Shown here piece by piece: positions 1 through 7,622 of a stretch of DNA of 52,519 bases. The notes under the pieces were generated by a model, which had not been told where the DNA came from, searched no databases, and saw only the letters and a list, made by a program, of their open reading frames with translations. The stretch is from Thermaceae bacterium (GTDB lineage: Bacteria; Deinococcota; Deinococci; Deinococcales; Thermaceae): the NCBI GenBank assembly GCA_015478585.1, contig JADMIM010000016.1:1-52519 (forward strand), read 5' to 3'. The stretch's first letter is position 1, and each line of letters starts with the position of its first letter. Both the position numbers and the translations under genes were made by a program.

Positions 1-47
1 GGCTCATGCTTATCAATATAGCACTCAAGTTTTCTAAGGGTGGGGGC

Positions 48-449
48 TTATACACTTTTGGGGCTCAGGTCGCCCGAGGGAAGCTGCTCGAGCCAGGCCA
101 GCACGGCCTCGGCGGCTGAAAGATTGGTGGCTAGGGGAACGTTATGCACGTCGCAAACCCGCATCAAAGCCTGTACGTCGGGTTCGTGGGGTTGGGCGGC
201 CAGGGGGTCGCGCAAAAAAATTACCGCGATCACCCCGTCTTGGGCCACCCTGGCCCCAATTTGCTGGTCGCCCCCCAGCGGCCCGGATAACAGGCGCTCC
301 ACGCTCAAACCCGTTTTCTCTATCAGGAGTTTGCCGGTAGTACCCGTGGCGATGAGGGGAAACCTCGAGAGGATGGCTTTGCTGGCGATGGCAAAGGCTA
401 CCATATCGGCTTTCTTGCCGTCATGGGCCACGAGGGCGACGGATTTCAT
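48..449 (-). CDS. mgsA: methylglyoxal synthase
   Basis: Converts dihydroxyacetone phosphate to methylglyoxal and phosphate, a cytosolic bypass that relieves phosphorylated-sugar stress. The 133-residue product carries the family signatures in order: HDGKK (9-13), the phosphate-binding TGTTG (35-39), [11 protein letters not shown] (55-65) with the expected catalytic Asp61, and [11 protein letters not shown] (81-91) with the conserved His88. Length is near the usual 130-155. I chose the ATG at 449 because a TATGCT -10-like box lies exactly 6 bases upstream, as in other leaderless genes here; an ATG at 455 and an upstream extension to 536 are possible but the extra residues do not look like the family. 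The gene is divergent from the MazG-like gene. The assignment is firm. Confidence 0.93.
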   Translation of the reverse strand: MKSVALVAHDGKKADMVAFAIASKAILSRFPLIATGTTGKLLIEKTGLSVERLLSGPLGGDQQIGARVAQDGVIAVIFLRDPLAAQPHEPDVQALMRVCDVHNVPLATNLSAAEAVLAWLEQLPSGDLSPKSV

Positions 450-455
450 GGGCAT

Positions 456-461
456 AGCATA
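456..461 (-). promoter_or_regulatory. -10 box of mgsA (leaderless)
   Basis: TATGCT read on the minus strand, with 6 bases between the box and the ATG at 449. This spacing puts transcription start at or next to the start codon. No convincing -35 was seen. Confidence 0.45.
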
Positions 462-544
462 AACGCCAACCGCATACAGTAGAAAGCTACAGGTATCATG
501 CAGAAAGTTGACGCTCGAGGCTTTTGCATTCCACAATCAGTCTC

Positions 545-862
545 ATGACCCTACATGACGCTCAAGCCCGTGTGGATGCCTGGATTTCTCAGTTCGAGGA
601 AGGGTATTTCCCCCATCTGCTCAACCTGGCTCGCTTGACTGAAGAAGTGGGTGAGGTGGCCAGGGTGGTTTCACACCTGAACGGCAAAAAGCCCAAGCCA
701 GGCGAAGATATCGGTGATTTAGGGATAGAACTGGCCGATGTTTTGTTCGTGCTGATCTGTATGTGCAACCGCGACGGGATTGACCTCGAGGCGGCCTTTG
801 AGCGGGCATTGACTAAGTACGAACAGCGGGATAACCAGCGCTGGACGAAAAAACAAGCGTAA
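545..862 (+). CDS. MazG-like nucleotide pyrophosphohydrolase
   Basis: A 105-residue all-alpha NTP pyrophosphohydrolase of the MazG/dUTPase-2 superfamily, expected to hydrolyse non-canonical or excess (d)NTPs to NMP and pyrophosphate using Mg2+. The metal-binding pattern is present: EEVGE at 33-37 and ELADVL at 62-67, which fits the EExxE...ExxD signature. The length matches single-domain members such as the house-cleaning MazG-like proteins, not the two-domain 260-residue MazG. I start at ATG 545 (MTLHDAQ); an in-frame TTG at 524 would add seven unlikely residues. Family membership is secure, but the substrate cannot be read from the sequence. Confidence 0.85.
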   Translation: MTLHDAQARVDAWISQFEEGYFPHLLNLARLTEEVGEVARVVSHLNGKKPKPGEDIGDLGIELADVLFVLICMCNRDGIDLEAAFERALTKYEQRDNQRWTKKQA

Positions 863-1083
863 TTCTGTCCAGAACCAACCACTCCCACCGTGCTGGCCGC
901 AGATGTAACGGCTAAAGCGCCCTCGAGAACGAGAACTTTGCGCTTGGGTCTTGGCCATTGCCGCACTGGATGTAACGCTGAGGGTTACTCCAGGAAAAAG
1001 CCCGGTGCGGGTTGTGCATTTGACCTAACGTTGGCCCAAAGCTGTGTTAGTTTGAGCTTTAGGGTTAACGAAGGAGTTCACGC
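863..1083. other. intergenic region, little visible
   Basis: About 220 bases without a supported gene. A TTGACC at 1020-1025 resembles a -35 box, but no good -10 follows at 16-18 bases. An AAGGAG at 1071-1076 is the ribosome-binding site of the small ORF at 1084. Nothing else is evident. Confidence 0.4.
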
Positions 1084-1245
1084 TTGAGACACCTACGTCA
1101 AATTTCCAACTTATGGCTTCCCAGATTGTTGGCGCTGCTGGGTTCTCATGCCTTCTCCCCCCGTGCTGTGGCATATAAATACGCTCTTATCCATGTTCGC
1201 CACAGTCAAACGGCAGGTCGTAAGTGGACGAGAGGAGAAGAATGA
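1084..1245 (+). CDS. 53-residue leader ORF coupled to the SARP regulator
   Basis: A small ORF beginning with TTG at 1084, seven bases after a good Shine-Dalgarno AAGGAG (1071-1076). Its TGA overlaps the ATG of the downstream regulator (ATGA at 1242-1245), the classic arrangement for translational coupling. The product begins MRHLRQISNLWLPRLLALLG and is basic overall (many Arg/His), with a short Leu-rich stretch near residues 10-20; no family is recognised. It may be a genuine small protein or only a leader whose translation opens the regulator's start site. Strong RBS, uninterrupted reading frame and exact overlap are what is seen; the role is inferred. Confidence 0.55.
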   Translation: MRHLRQISNLWLPRLLALLGSHAFSPRAVAYKYALIHVRHSQTAGRKWTRGEE

Positions 1246-3083
1246 ACAAAGTAGGAGGTCCGATACAACTCAAGCTATGGGGGCCAGCGCGGCTGGAGTA
1301 CCAGGGTCGCGAACTCAAGCTCCAGCGCAAGGGATTGGCGGTGCTCTACTACCTGGCCCTGGAAGGGGCTACCCGGCGCGAGGTGCTGGCCGACCTACTC
1401 TGGGGCCATACTGCTGCCTCGCAAAACCTACGGGTAGAGCTGCACCGCCTGAGCCAGGCTCTGGCCCCGCTGGGGTATACGCTCTTCAAGGCTGGGGAAG
1501 ACCCCCTGCAACTGCCGCCTTTTGTGAGCCTAGACCGAACCCCCTCGCCGGGTGCCCCCATGGAGGGCCTTGAGGAGCTTTCGGTGGAGTTTCGGGCCTG
1601 GCTCGAGGGCCAGCGCTCGCAACTCATGGCGAACACTTCCGGTACGGTGGGCCGTGAGCGGCTGGTGCAGGAAGTGGCCTCGCAAGTTTCCCTACCCTCG
1701 GTTCTGATTTTGATGGGCCGTCCTGGCTCGGGCCGCACGGCTTTTGCCCAAGCCCTAGCCAAAACGCTGGGGATACCCTTTCTGGAAGGCCCAAGGGGCG
1801 GTGGGAAAGCCCTGCACTACTTGCGTCCGCCCTACAACGAAGTCCAGCTCGAGCGTATCATCACTGACCGCGAGGGGCTGTGGATGGTAGAGCGGTCTTC
1901 CTATGGCGAAGACCCCAAGCTGATTCTCGAACTGCGCAGCCACTACCCCGCCGAGCGCACCCGCTACATCACTCTGCCCCCCTTGCAGTGGGCCGAAGCC
2001 CGTGCTGGTATGCTCTCCAATCTGCCCTTCACCCAGGCCGCCCGATTATTCTTGGCCTCCGGTGGCTCTCCCGGCCACCTGCGGGAGCTGCTGGCGGTTC
2101 CGCACAATGGCGGCGAGGTTCCGTTGCCCCAGCGGGTGCGGGCACAGGTACAGCTCGAGGCCCGGATGCTCTCCCTGGAGGCCCGGCTGGCCCTGGAACG
2201 GCTTTCGGTACATCCTGGCCCCTACTCCCAGGGCCTGTTGGATGCGCTGGAAGCCACCCCCTATCTCGACGAACTCGAGCGCCGGGGCTGGTTGGTGTAT
2301 GGCGGGCAGTGGCAGTTTTCCGACGATGCCAGCAGGCGGGTGCTGTATCTGGGCTTGCAGCCGGGCCGCCGCCAGCAGTATCACCGTCAGGCCGCGCTAC
2401 AAGCGGCAATGGAAGAACAGCGCATGGCCGAAGCCTATCACCGCCTGATGGCGGGAGATACCGCCGACTGGGGCACCTTCGTGAGTGGGCTGCCGGGCTG
2501 GACGCGCTACGGTCTGAAAGCCTGGCTGGGTATGAACGAGAACCTGCCCTTTAGCCCCTCTACCGCCGAGGTAGCACGGGGTAACGAGCTAACCCTGCTC
2601 GAGGAAGCCCGCTTCGGTCAGGGCTTCGAGGTAGAAGGCCGCCACGTGCGCTGGGTACGCACCCCCTCCCAGGCCACTACCTCGGGCATCATGTGGGCTG
2701 GGCATGACGAACCCTCGCTGCTGCACCTGAAGGGCAACCTCTACGTGGAAAACCCTTTGGGGGTGGGTATCTCAGGCCGGGCTGCTCCCCTGACCCTGGA
2801 GATTCAAGAGCCCAGAGAGGCCAGAATTATTTTTCTCTCGGGAATCCAAGCCGGTGCGCTGGCCGAAAATGCCCTGATGTTGCCCTTGCAAGAAGAACTC
2901 GACCTCTGGTTCCGGGTTCCTGCCGGGGGTGGTATCCGCCTTACCAGCAGTGCCGAGAGCGGCCTGATTGACCTCGAGGTCACCACCTACCGGATAGCTC
3001 CGGTTTCGCAAGTTCAGGTTGCTCCTAAGATCATGGTCTATGAATTTTTTCGTGGCGCGGTAGAAGCCGCCAAACGCTTTTAG
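1242..3083 (+). CDS. SARP-type winged-helix regulator with AAA ATPase domain
   Basis: A 613-residue transcriptional regulator. Residues about 8-82 form an OmpR/SARP-type winged helix (LKLWGPARLEYQG start, then the RRE-LADLLWG stretch). A NACHT/AAA-like ATPase follows, with VGRERL at 137-142 and Walker A GRPGSGRT at 159-166. Unlike typical AfsR-type proteins it has no obvious TPR array; the last 130 residues look beta-rich and may bind a ligand. I start at ATG 1242, which has GAGGAG just upstream, and not at the GTG at 1224. It is preceded by a coupled small ORF and followed by a hairpin terminator and a second large regulator. The target genes are unknown; nucleotide-controlled DNA binding is inferred from the domains. 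Confidence 0.72.
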   Translation: MNKVGGPIQLKLWGPARLEYQGRELKLQRKGLAVLYYLALEGATRREVLADLLWGHTAASQNLRVELHRLSQALAPLGYTLFKAGEDPLQLPPFVSLDRTPSPGAPMEGLEELSVEFRAWLEGQRSQLMANTSGTVGRERLVQEVASQVSLPSVLILMGRPGSGRTAFAQALAKTLGIPFLEGPRGGGKALHYLRPPYNEVQLERIITDREGLWMVERSSYGEDPKLILELRSHYPAERTRYITLPPLQWAEARAGMLSNLPFTQAARLFLASGGSPGHLRELLAVPHNGGEVPLPQRVRAQVQLEARMLSLEARLALERLSVHPGPYSQGLLDALEATPYLDELERRGWLVYGGQWQFSDDASRRVLYLGLQPGRRQQYHRQAALQAAMEEQRMAEAYHRLMAGDTADWGTFVSGLPGWTRYGLKAWLGMNENLPFSPSTAEVARGNELTLLEEARFGQGFEVEGRHVRWVRTPSQATTSGIMWAGHDEPSLLHLKGNLYVENPLGVGISGRAAPLTLEIQEPREARIIFLSGIQAGALAENALMLPLQEELDLWFRVPAGGGIRLTSSAESGLIDLEVTTYRIAPVSQVQVAPKIMVYEFFRGAVEAAKRF

Positions 3084-3096
3084 AGCAGTTCGCCAA

Positions 3097-3124
3097 CAAC
3101 AGGAGGCCGGATGGCCTCCTGTTG
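3097..3124 (+). terminator. hairpin terminator after the SARP regulator
   Basis: A perfect 12-bp inverted repeat (3097-3108 with 3113-3124) with a four-base loop GGAT, 14 bases after the stop codon. It has no real U-tract, so it may be a weak or assisted terminator. Confidence 0.6.
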
Positions 3125-3282
3125 CATTTGGGACACCTGGCTCCATGGGCCCAGTGCCAGCACAGGCAAAGCCCGCCCCGTTACAGACGCAGAGCGCCTC
3201 GAGGCCATGCCGGTGGGCGAACCGAGCAGCCTGTCGTCCCGGCAAAACCCCTAAATCTGCTGGACGGGATAGACTGAAATCG

Positions 3283-5925
3283 GTGTCCTACCGTGTGCCC
3301 AAAAACCGCCTGCTGCCACCCCGCACCGCCAGGGAGGTCAACCGGGTGCGGCCTTTGGAGCGCTTACGCCAGGGTTTCAGCAAAAGCCCGGTGCTGGTGC
3401 TGGCGGCTGGAGCCGGATATGGCAAATCCACCCTGATGGCTTCCTGGCCCGCGACTTGGGTCGCGCTAGGGGAAGACTGCCGCGACCCGGTGGTGCTGGG
3501 CTGGCATCTGGTGGAAGCCTATCGGGGGCGGCTGGGAGAGGGTTTGGAGCCGGTCGAAGCGGCGCTGGGGCGCGGAGCTTGGGCCCAAGCCGGGGAGGCT
3601 CTGCTGGAGGTGCTGGCGACAGCAACTACCTCGGCCCCCCGGCACACCTTGGTACTGGACGAGGCCCAACGCGCGGCCAGCCGCGAGACCCTGAACCTAC
3701 TGCGCACGTTGGTCCAAGTTCCCAGCCTGCAAATCGCCATACTGACCCGCCGGGCAGCTCCCTGGGAGGTGCTGGGACAGGTGCTGGACGAGCGGGAGTT
3801 GGCCTTCGACGCAGGGGAAGCCCTTGAGCTGGCCCGTGTGCTTACCCCCCAACTCCTGGCCTTCGAGGTCGAGCAGGCCCACAGCTTGGTGCAGGGCTGG
3901 CCCCTGGGACTGCGGCTGCTGTTGCGAGCGATGGGGCGTGGGGCACGACCTGAGGAAGCACTCTATGCCCACCCCGACCCGGCGGGCTTGCTGGCCTACC
4001 TGACCCTGCCTCTACCCCTTGAGGTGCAGAAACTCGCGGCCAGGGCCAGTGTCTTGGGAGAAGTGGCTGCCGAGGAGGCCGAGTTCGGCGGGCTACAACC
4101 GTATACCAGCGATTTGTTGCTCGAGCAGGTCGGGGGTGGGTTGCGCTTTCACCCGCTGGTGCGTCAGGCCCTGATGAGCCTGCTCGAGCCTGCCGAAGTG
4201 CGTAGCCTGTTGACTCAAGCTGCCGACCAGGCTGTTGCCAAAGGGCAGGGGGTACGGGCTGCGGGATATCTGCTCGAGGCCGAGCGACTGGGCCATGCCG
4301 CCGACTTGGTGTTGGCCCAGGGCCAGGAATGGCTCTCGCAAGGGCTGACCTATACCGTGTTGGCGATGCTCGAGCGCTTTCCCCAGAGAATATTTTCGGC
4401 CCGCCCCGGACTGCGCTATCTTCATGCCGAGGGCTTGCGCCAGGCTGGGCGCTACGCCGAGGCCGAGGCTACCTATGGGCAGGCTCTGCACATGGGGGTA
4501 GAGCAGGCCCTGCTGGGTCTCTCGCGGCTCTACCTCGACACGGTAGAACCCGCCAAAGCCTGGCCCTATCTGGAGCAGGCTCGAGCCCCTTTCCCTCACC
4601 AGACCAAGAGCCTGTGGGCCGAGAACGCCCTCAATGCGGGGCGGGTCAGGGAGGCGCTAGAACTGGGGCTGGAAGGGCCGCGGGTGAACTTGCGCCGGGG
4701 CCAGCCTGAACGAGCCTTGCAAGAATTGCGCGGGAGTGGGGCCAGGGCGGCACCGGTGGCGCAAAACCACCGCGAGGGGGCTTTGCTGCTGGCCTTGCTC
4801 GAGGCCGTAGCCGGAGATGCCAACGCCGCCGAAGCCGCTGCTCACAAGGGTCGCCGCGAGGGCGAGGCGCTGGGCAGCCCTTTCGTGGTGGCATTGGCTG
4901 AGGCCCGGCTGGGACATGCTTTCCTGGCGCAGAACCGCTGGGAAGAGGCGGGTTGTGCCTACCAACGTTCGCTGGCGCTCTCGCAGGGCGGCCCCTCGAG
5001 GCTCGAGGTCGAAGCCTTGGGGGGGTTGGCGGCGCTGGGTGAGGCCCCAGCCTATTCGCAGATGCTGCGACTCAGCCGCGAATCGGGGGATGCCTGGGTG
5101 GAAGCCTTCATGACCCTGGTTGCAGCCCAGGCCCACCTCAGGCGCGGGGAGCGGTTTGTTTTACCGGCCCTGGTTGGCCTCGAGGACTCTTTTTTGCAAG
5201 CCCTGGCTGTAGCCTATCCTTGGCAAGAGGATGCAGCCGGGCTGCTGGGGCGTTATCCCTTTTTGCTGCGTTCCACGTTGCTTGCCCCACCCCTAGAGCG
5301 TTCGCGCAGACTGCTGTGGGAGGCTGGGAAACTTCCACTGCCCTACTATCCCGGCAGCCGGGTGAAAATCCAGACTGCCGGTGGGCTGTGGGTGTGGGTG
5401 AACGGGCAGGAGGTTCGCTTCAAGCGGGAGAAAACCCGTTTGCTACTGGCTTTGCTGTTGGTGCGAAGCTGGGACAAAGAAGCGCTGCAAGAGGCGCTGG
5501 AAGTTTCGGATGGGGAGTTTCGGGTGCTGTGGTCGGAACTTCTGGGCTGGCTCGAGCCGGGTCGTCCTAGCCGTGCGCCGGGGTATTTTCTCGAGCCCTA
5601 TGGCCTGGCTCGGGTTCCTGAGCTAATGGTTGACCTGGGGTCGTCAGGGCAGCCCTCGGCCGTGCCCTTGGCGGGCTTGGATCATCCCGAACTCGAGCGG
5701 TTTCGCGGCCACTGGCTGACAACCCACCGCACCCGCCTGCTCTTTAGCAGCGAGCCTGCCGACTGGCTGCGGGCCTTGGAAATCGAGCCTACCGACGAAA
5801 CGGTACTTTCACGTTTGCTCGAGTCGGCGCTGGCGGAGGAAGCCTGGGCGCTGTACAGCAGGGCTATGCAAGAACTCGAGCTAGTCCCAGACCCACATTT
5901 GCGCCAGGCCGCACACCCGCGCTGA
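3283..5925 (+). CDS. MalT-like ATPase/TPR regulator with C-terminal SARP domain
   Basis: A large regulator of 880 residues if started at GTG 3283. Order of domains: MalT-like STAND ATPase (VPKNRLLPPR entry motif, Walker A GAGYGKST at 43-50, Walker B LVLDE at 123-127), a long alpha-helical repeat region rich in Leu/Ala/Glu (about 330-680), then a winged-helix segment (about 690-790) and a BTAD-like tail (about 800-880). The DNA-binding end is therefore C-terminal, the reverse of the 1242 and 20056 regulators. The start is uncertain: the reading frame is open from 3145, but the extra 46 residues look non-homologous and lie straight after a terminator. Binding of a small inducer to the helical repeats, as in MalT, is inferred from the family. 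Confidence 0.7.
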   Translation: MSYRVPKNRLLPPRTAREVNRVRPLERLRQGFSKSPVLVLAAGAGYGKSTLMASWPATWVALGEDCRDPVVLGWHLVEAYRGRLGEGLEPVEAALGRGAWAQAGEALLEVLATATTSAPRHTLVLDEAQRAASRETLNLLRTLVQVPSLQIAILTRRAAPWEVLGQVLDERELAFDAGEALELARVLTPQLLAFEVEQAHSLVQGWPLGLRLLLRAMGRGARPEEALYAHPDPAGLLAYLTLPLPLEVQKLAARASVLGEVAAEEAEFGGLQPYTSDLLLEQVGGGLRFHPLVRQALMSLLEPAEVRSLLTQAADQAVAKGQGVRAAGYLLEAERLGHAADLVLAQGQEWLSQGLTYTVLAMLERFPQRIFSARPGLRYLHAEGLRQAGRYAEAEATYGQALHMGVEQALLGLSRLYLDTVEPAKAWPYLEQARAPFPHQTKSLWAENALNAGRVREALELGLEGPRVNLRRGQPERALQELRGSGARAAPVAQNHREGALLLALLEAVAGDANAAEAAAHKGRREGEALGSPFVVALAEARLGHAFLAQNRWEEAGCAYQRSLALSQGGPSRLEVEALGGLAALGEAPAYSQMLRLSRESGDAWVEAFMTLVAAQAHLRRGERFVLPALVGLEDSFLQALAVAYPWQEDAAGLLGRYPFLLRSTLLAPPLERSRRLLWEAGKLPLPYYPGSRVKIQTAGGLWVWVNGQEVRFKREKTRLLLALLLVRSWDKEALQEALEVSDGEFRVLWSELLGWLEPGRPSRAPGYFLEPYGLARVPELMVDLGSSGQPSAVPLAGLDHPELERFRGHWLTTHRTRLLFSSEPADWLRALEIEPTDETVLSRLLESALAEEAWALYSRAMQELELVPDPHLRQAAHPR

Positions 5926-6136
5926 AGGCTGCTGCCAAGAAAAAGCCCTTTATGGTCTAGCAATTTCAGTACGTGAAGAATATCGCGCGTTGCTGAAGTT
6001 TTGCCGCTTGGAGGAGCAGCAAAACAGGCAGCCAAACACAATCTCACTTAAGAATCTTGATGCAATTATTTTGCAAAGCGCTCTAAACTGGGCATGAAGA
6101 TGCATTTGGCAAAAAATTGGCTAAGATAGGTGGGTT

Positions 6137-7030
6137 ATGCGCGTCATCGTGATTGGTGCGCGGGCTAGCCTGCTCGCGCAAGCCCAGACCCGGTGGGTGG
6201 TCGAACGTCTAAAGGAAAACTGGCCCGAAGCAGAGTTCAAAATCCGCACTGTTCAGTCTAAAAATGCCTCGGAAACGAGTGCGGCCATGGCTTTGCAGGA
6301 AGCCCTGAGCCAGCGTGAGGTGGATATCGCGGTTCATTCGCTCAAATACTTGCCCACTGCCGAAGTTAAGGGACAGCAGCTCATTGCTGTGCCCAAACGG
6401 GTCGAGCCCCGCGAAGCCCTGGTAGGCCGTAGCGCCAAGCGTCTGGAAGACCTTCCCAAAGGTGCCGTGGTGGGAATCAATACCCTGCGCCGCAAAGCCC
6501 AGCTATTGGCTTATCGCCCAGATTTGAACGTGCAGCCCCTGGGTGGCGACATAGAAGAGCGCCTGGCTGCCCTGGGAACCGGTGACTACGATGCGCTGGT
6601 GATGGGAGCTGCCAGCCTGTTGCGCCTGGATTTGCGTAACCGCATTGACCAGCTCATCGCCCCCGAGCACCTGTTGCCTGCGCCGGGTCAGGGCTCGCTG
6701 GGCCTCGAGGTGCGCCAGGGCGACGACTGGGCCGAGGAACTGGCCTATAGCCTCAATCACCGGAATTCGTTTGACCGGGCCGGCGCCGAGCGGGCCTTCC
6801 TGCGGGCGCTGGGGGCCGGAGATGAGTGTCCGGCGGCAGCGCTCGCCACCCTCGAGAGCGAGGACACCTTGATTTTGCAGGGTGTGGTCTGCTCCCCCGA
6901 TGGCAAGGAGTTCATCCGGGCCGAAATCGAGGGCGATACCGAAGAAGCCGTGGAGTTGGGCCAGGAACTGGCTCAGGACTTGCTGGGTGAGGGCGGGAGA
7001 GAGATTCTCGAGGCTCTGGCGGTCAAGTAG
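6137..7030 (+). CDS. degenerate hydroxymethylbilane synthase homologue
   Basis: A 297-residue protein clearly homologous over its whole length to porphobilinogen deaminase (HemC): GARAS start, [36 protein letters not shown] and the C-terminal domain. Against E. coli HemC (from memory) the key residues have changed: catalytic Asp84 is Tyr71 (HSLKYLP, codon tac), Arg149 is Gly136, the TRGD and GGKGLFVKE segments are missing or altered, and the dipyrromethane-carrying Cys242 position is Asp229, with a Cys two residues later (GDECP). Arg11, Arg131/132 and Arg155 equivalents remain. It is therefore unlikely to be a normal HemC; a paralogue with another or regulatory role is more probable. A Fur-family gene follows on the same strand. 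Confidence 0.8.
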   Translation: MRVIVIGARASLLAQAQTRWVVERLKENWPEAEFKIRTVQSKNASETSAAMALQEALSQREVDIAVHSLKYLPTAEVKGQQLIAVPKRVEPREALVGRSAKRLEDLPKGAVVGINTLRRKAQLLAYRPDLNVQPLGGDIEERLAALGTGDYDALVMGAASLLRLDLRNRIDQLIAPEHLLPAPGQGSLGLEVRQGDDWAEELAYSLNHRNSFDRAGAERAFLRALGAGDECPAAALATLESEDTLILQGVVCSPDGKEFIRAEIEGDTEEAVELGQELAQDLLGEGGREILEALAVK

Positions 7031-7070
7031 AGGAAGTCACCGGCCAGAACAGATTAAGCCCTCATCCCCA

Positions 7071-7093
7071 CCCTTCTCCCCCTGGGAGAAGGG
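7071..7093 (+). terminator. hairpin after the hemC-like gene
   Basis: CCCTTCTCCC and its exact complement GGGAGAAGGG (10 bp) around a CCT loop, then CTTTAAA. It could be a weak terminator, or one copy of a dispersed palindromic sequence, since pyrimidine-rich words of this kind recur in many genomes. Confidence 0.45.
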
Positions 7094-7145
7094 CTTTAAA
7101 GCAGATCGGATTTAGAGTCTTGACCTGCTATACTCGAGGATAGCA

Positions 7146-7541
7146 ATGGGAATCAAACGTCTAACCCGGCAACGTAGAGCAGTGCTCGAAGTGGTGCAGC
7201 ACGCCAAGGGCTACCACCCTGACGCGGCCTGGGTGTATGGAGAAGTTCGTAAAGCAGTGCCCAACATCAGCTTGGGAACGGTTTACCGTACCCTCGAGGC
7301 CCTCACCGAGGACGGCTACTTGATGCCCCTTTCGCGCCCTGGCGAAGCCATTCGCTACGACGCGAACCTCGACGGCCACCTACACTTGACCTGCCGCAAG
7401 TGCGGTGAGTTCTTCGACATCGTGGCCCCCTTGCCCGACCTGTTATCGGGAGTCAGGGCCAAATACCCCGAGTTCGAGCTCGAGGGTGTGCAGGTTGAAT
7501 ACCAGGGTGTGTGCCAGAAATGCAAGAATGTTGACGGTTGA
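7146..7541 (+). CDS. Fur/PerR-family metalloregulator
   Basis: A 131-residue DNA-binding repressor of the Fur superfamily, controlling metal or peroxide responses. The winged helix spans about 1-75, with the recognition helix around SLGTVYRTLEAL (42-53). The metal-binding half has HLHLTCRKCG (C83, C86) and CQKC (C123, C126), the two CxxC pairs of the structural zinc site. The length is slightly short of the usual 135-150. GAGGA at 7136-7140 is a plausible ribosome-binding site, and a TATACT box at 7129-7134 may be its promoter. Its place next to a HemC-like gene suggests a link to iron or haem. Whether it is Fur, PerR or Zur cannot be decided from sequence alone. Confidence 0.88.
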   Translation: MGIKRLTRQRRAVLEVVQHAKGYHPDAAWVYGEVRKAVPNISLGTVYRTLEALTEDGYLMPLSRPGEAIRYDANLDGHLHLTCRKCGEFFDIVAPLPDLLSGVRAKYPEFELEGVQVEYQGVCQKCKNVDG

Positions 7542-7609
7542 CCGCAAAAGCAAAAGACGGCGAGCGACAGGTGAGCTTTTTGCCGTTGTCTTTGTGGTTA
7601 ACGGTCAAC
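7537..7609. repeat. GTTGACCG inverted repeat between fur and folC
   Basis: GTTGACCGCAAA (7537-7548) over the end of the fur gene is mirrored by TTTGTGGTTAACGGTCAAC (7591-7609), with further pairing between GACGGC and GCCGTTGTC inside. The same word GTTGACCGTTGACCGCAAAG recurs near 29331-29354, so this looks like a dispersed repeat able to fold in the transcript. Confidence 0.45.
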
Positions 7610-7622
7610 GGTGAATGTTCCT

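Noticed and set aside
1148-1573. 141-residue ORF overlapping the start of the SARP regulator
   Set aside because: It lies in another frame of the regulator and has no family; the small ORF at 1084 explains the region better.
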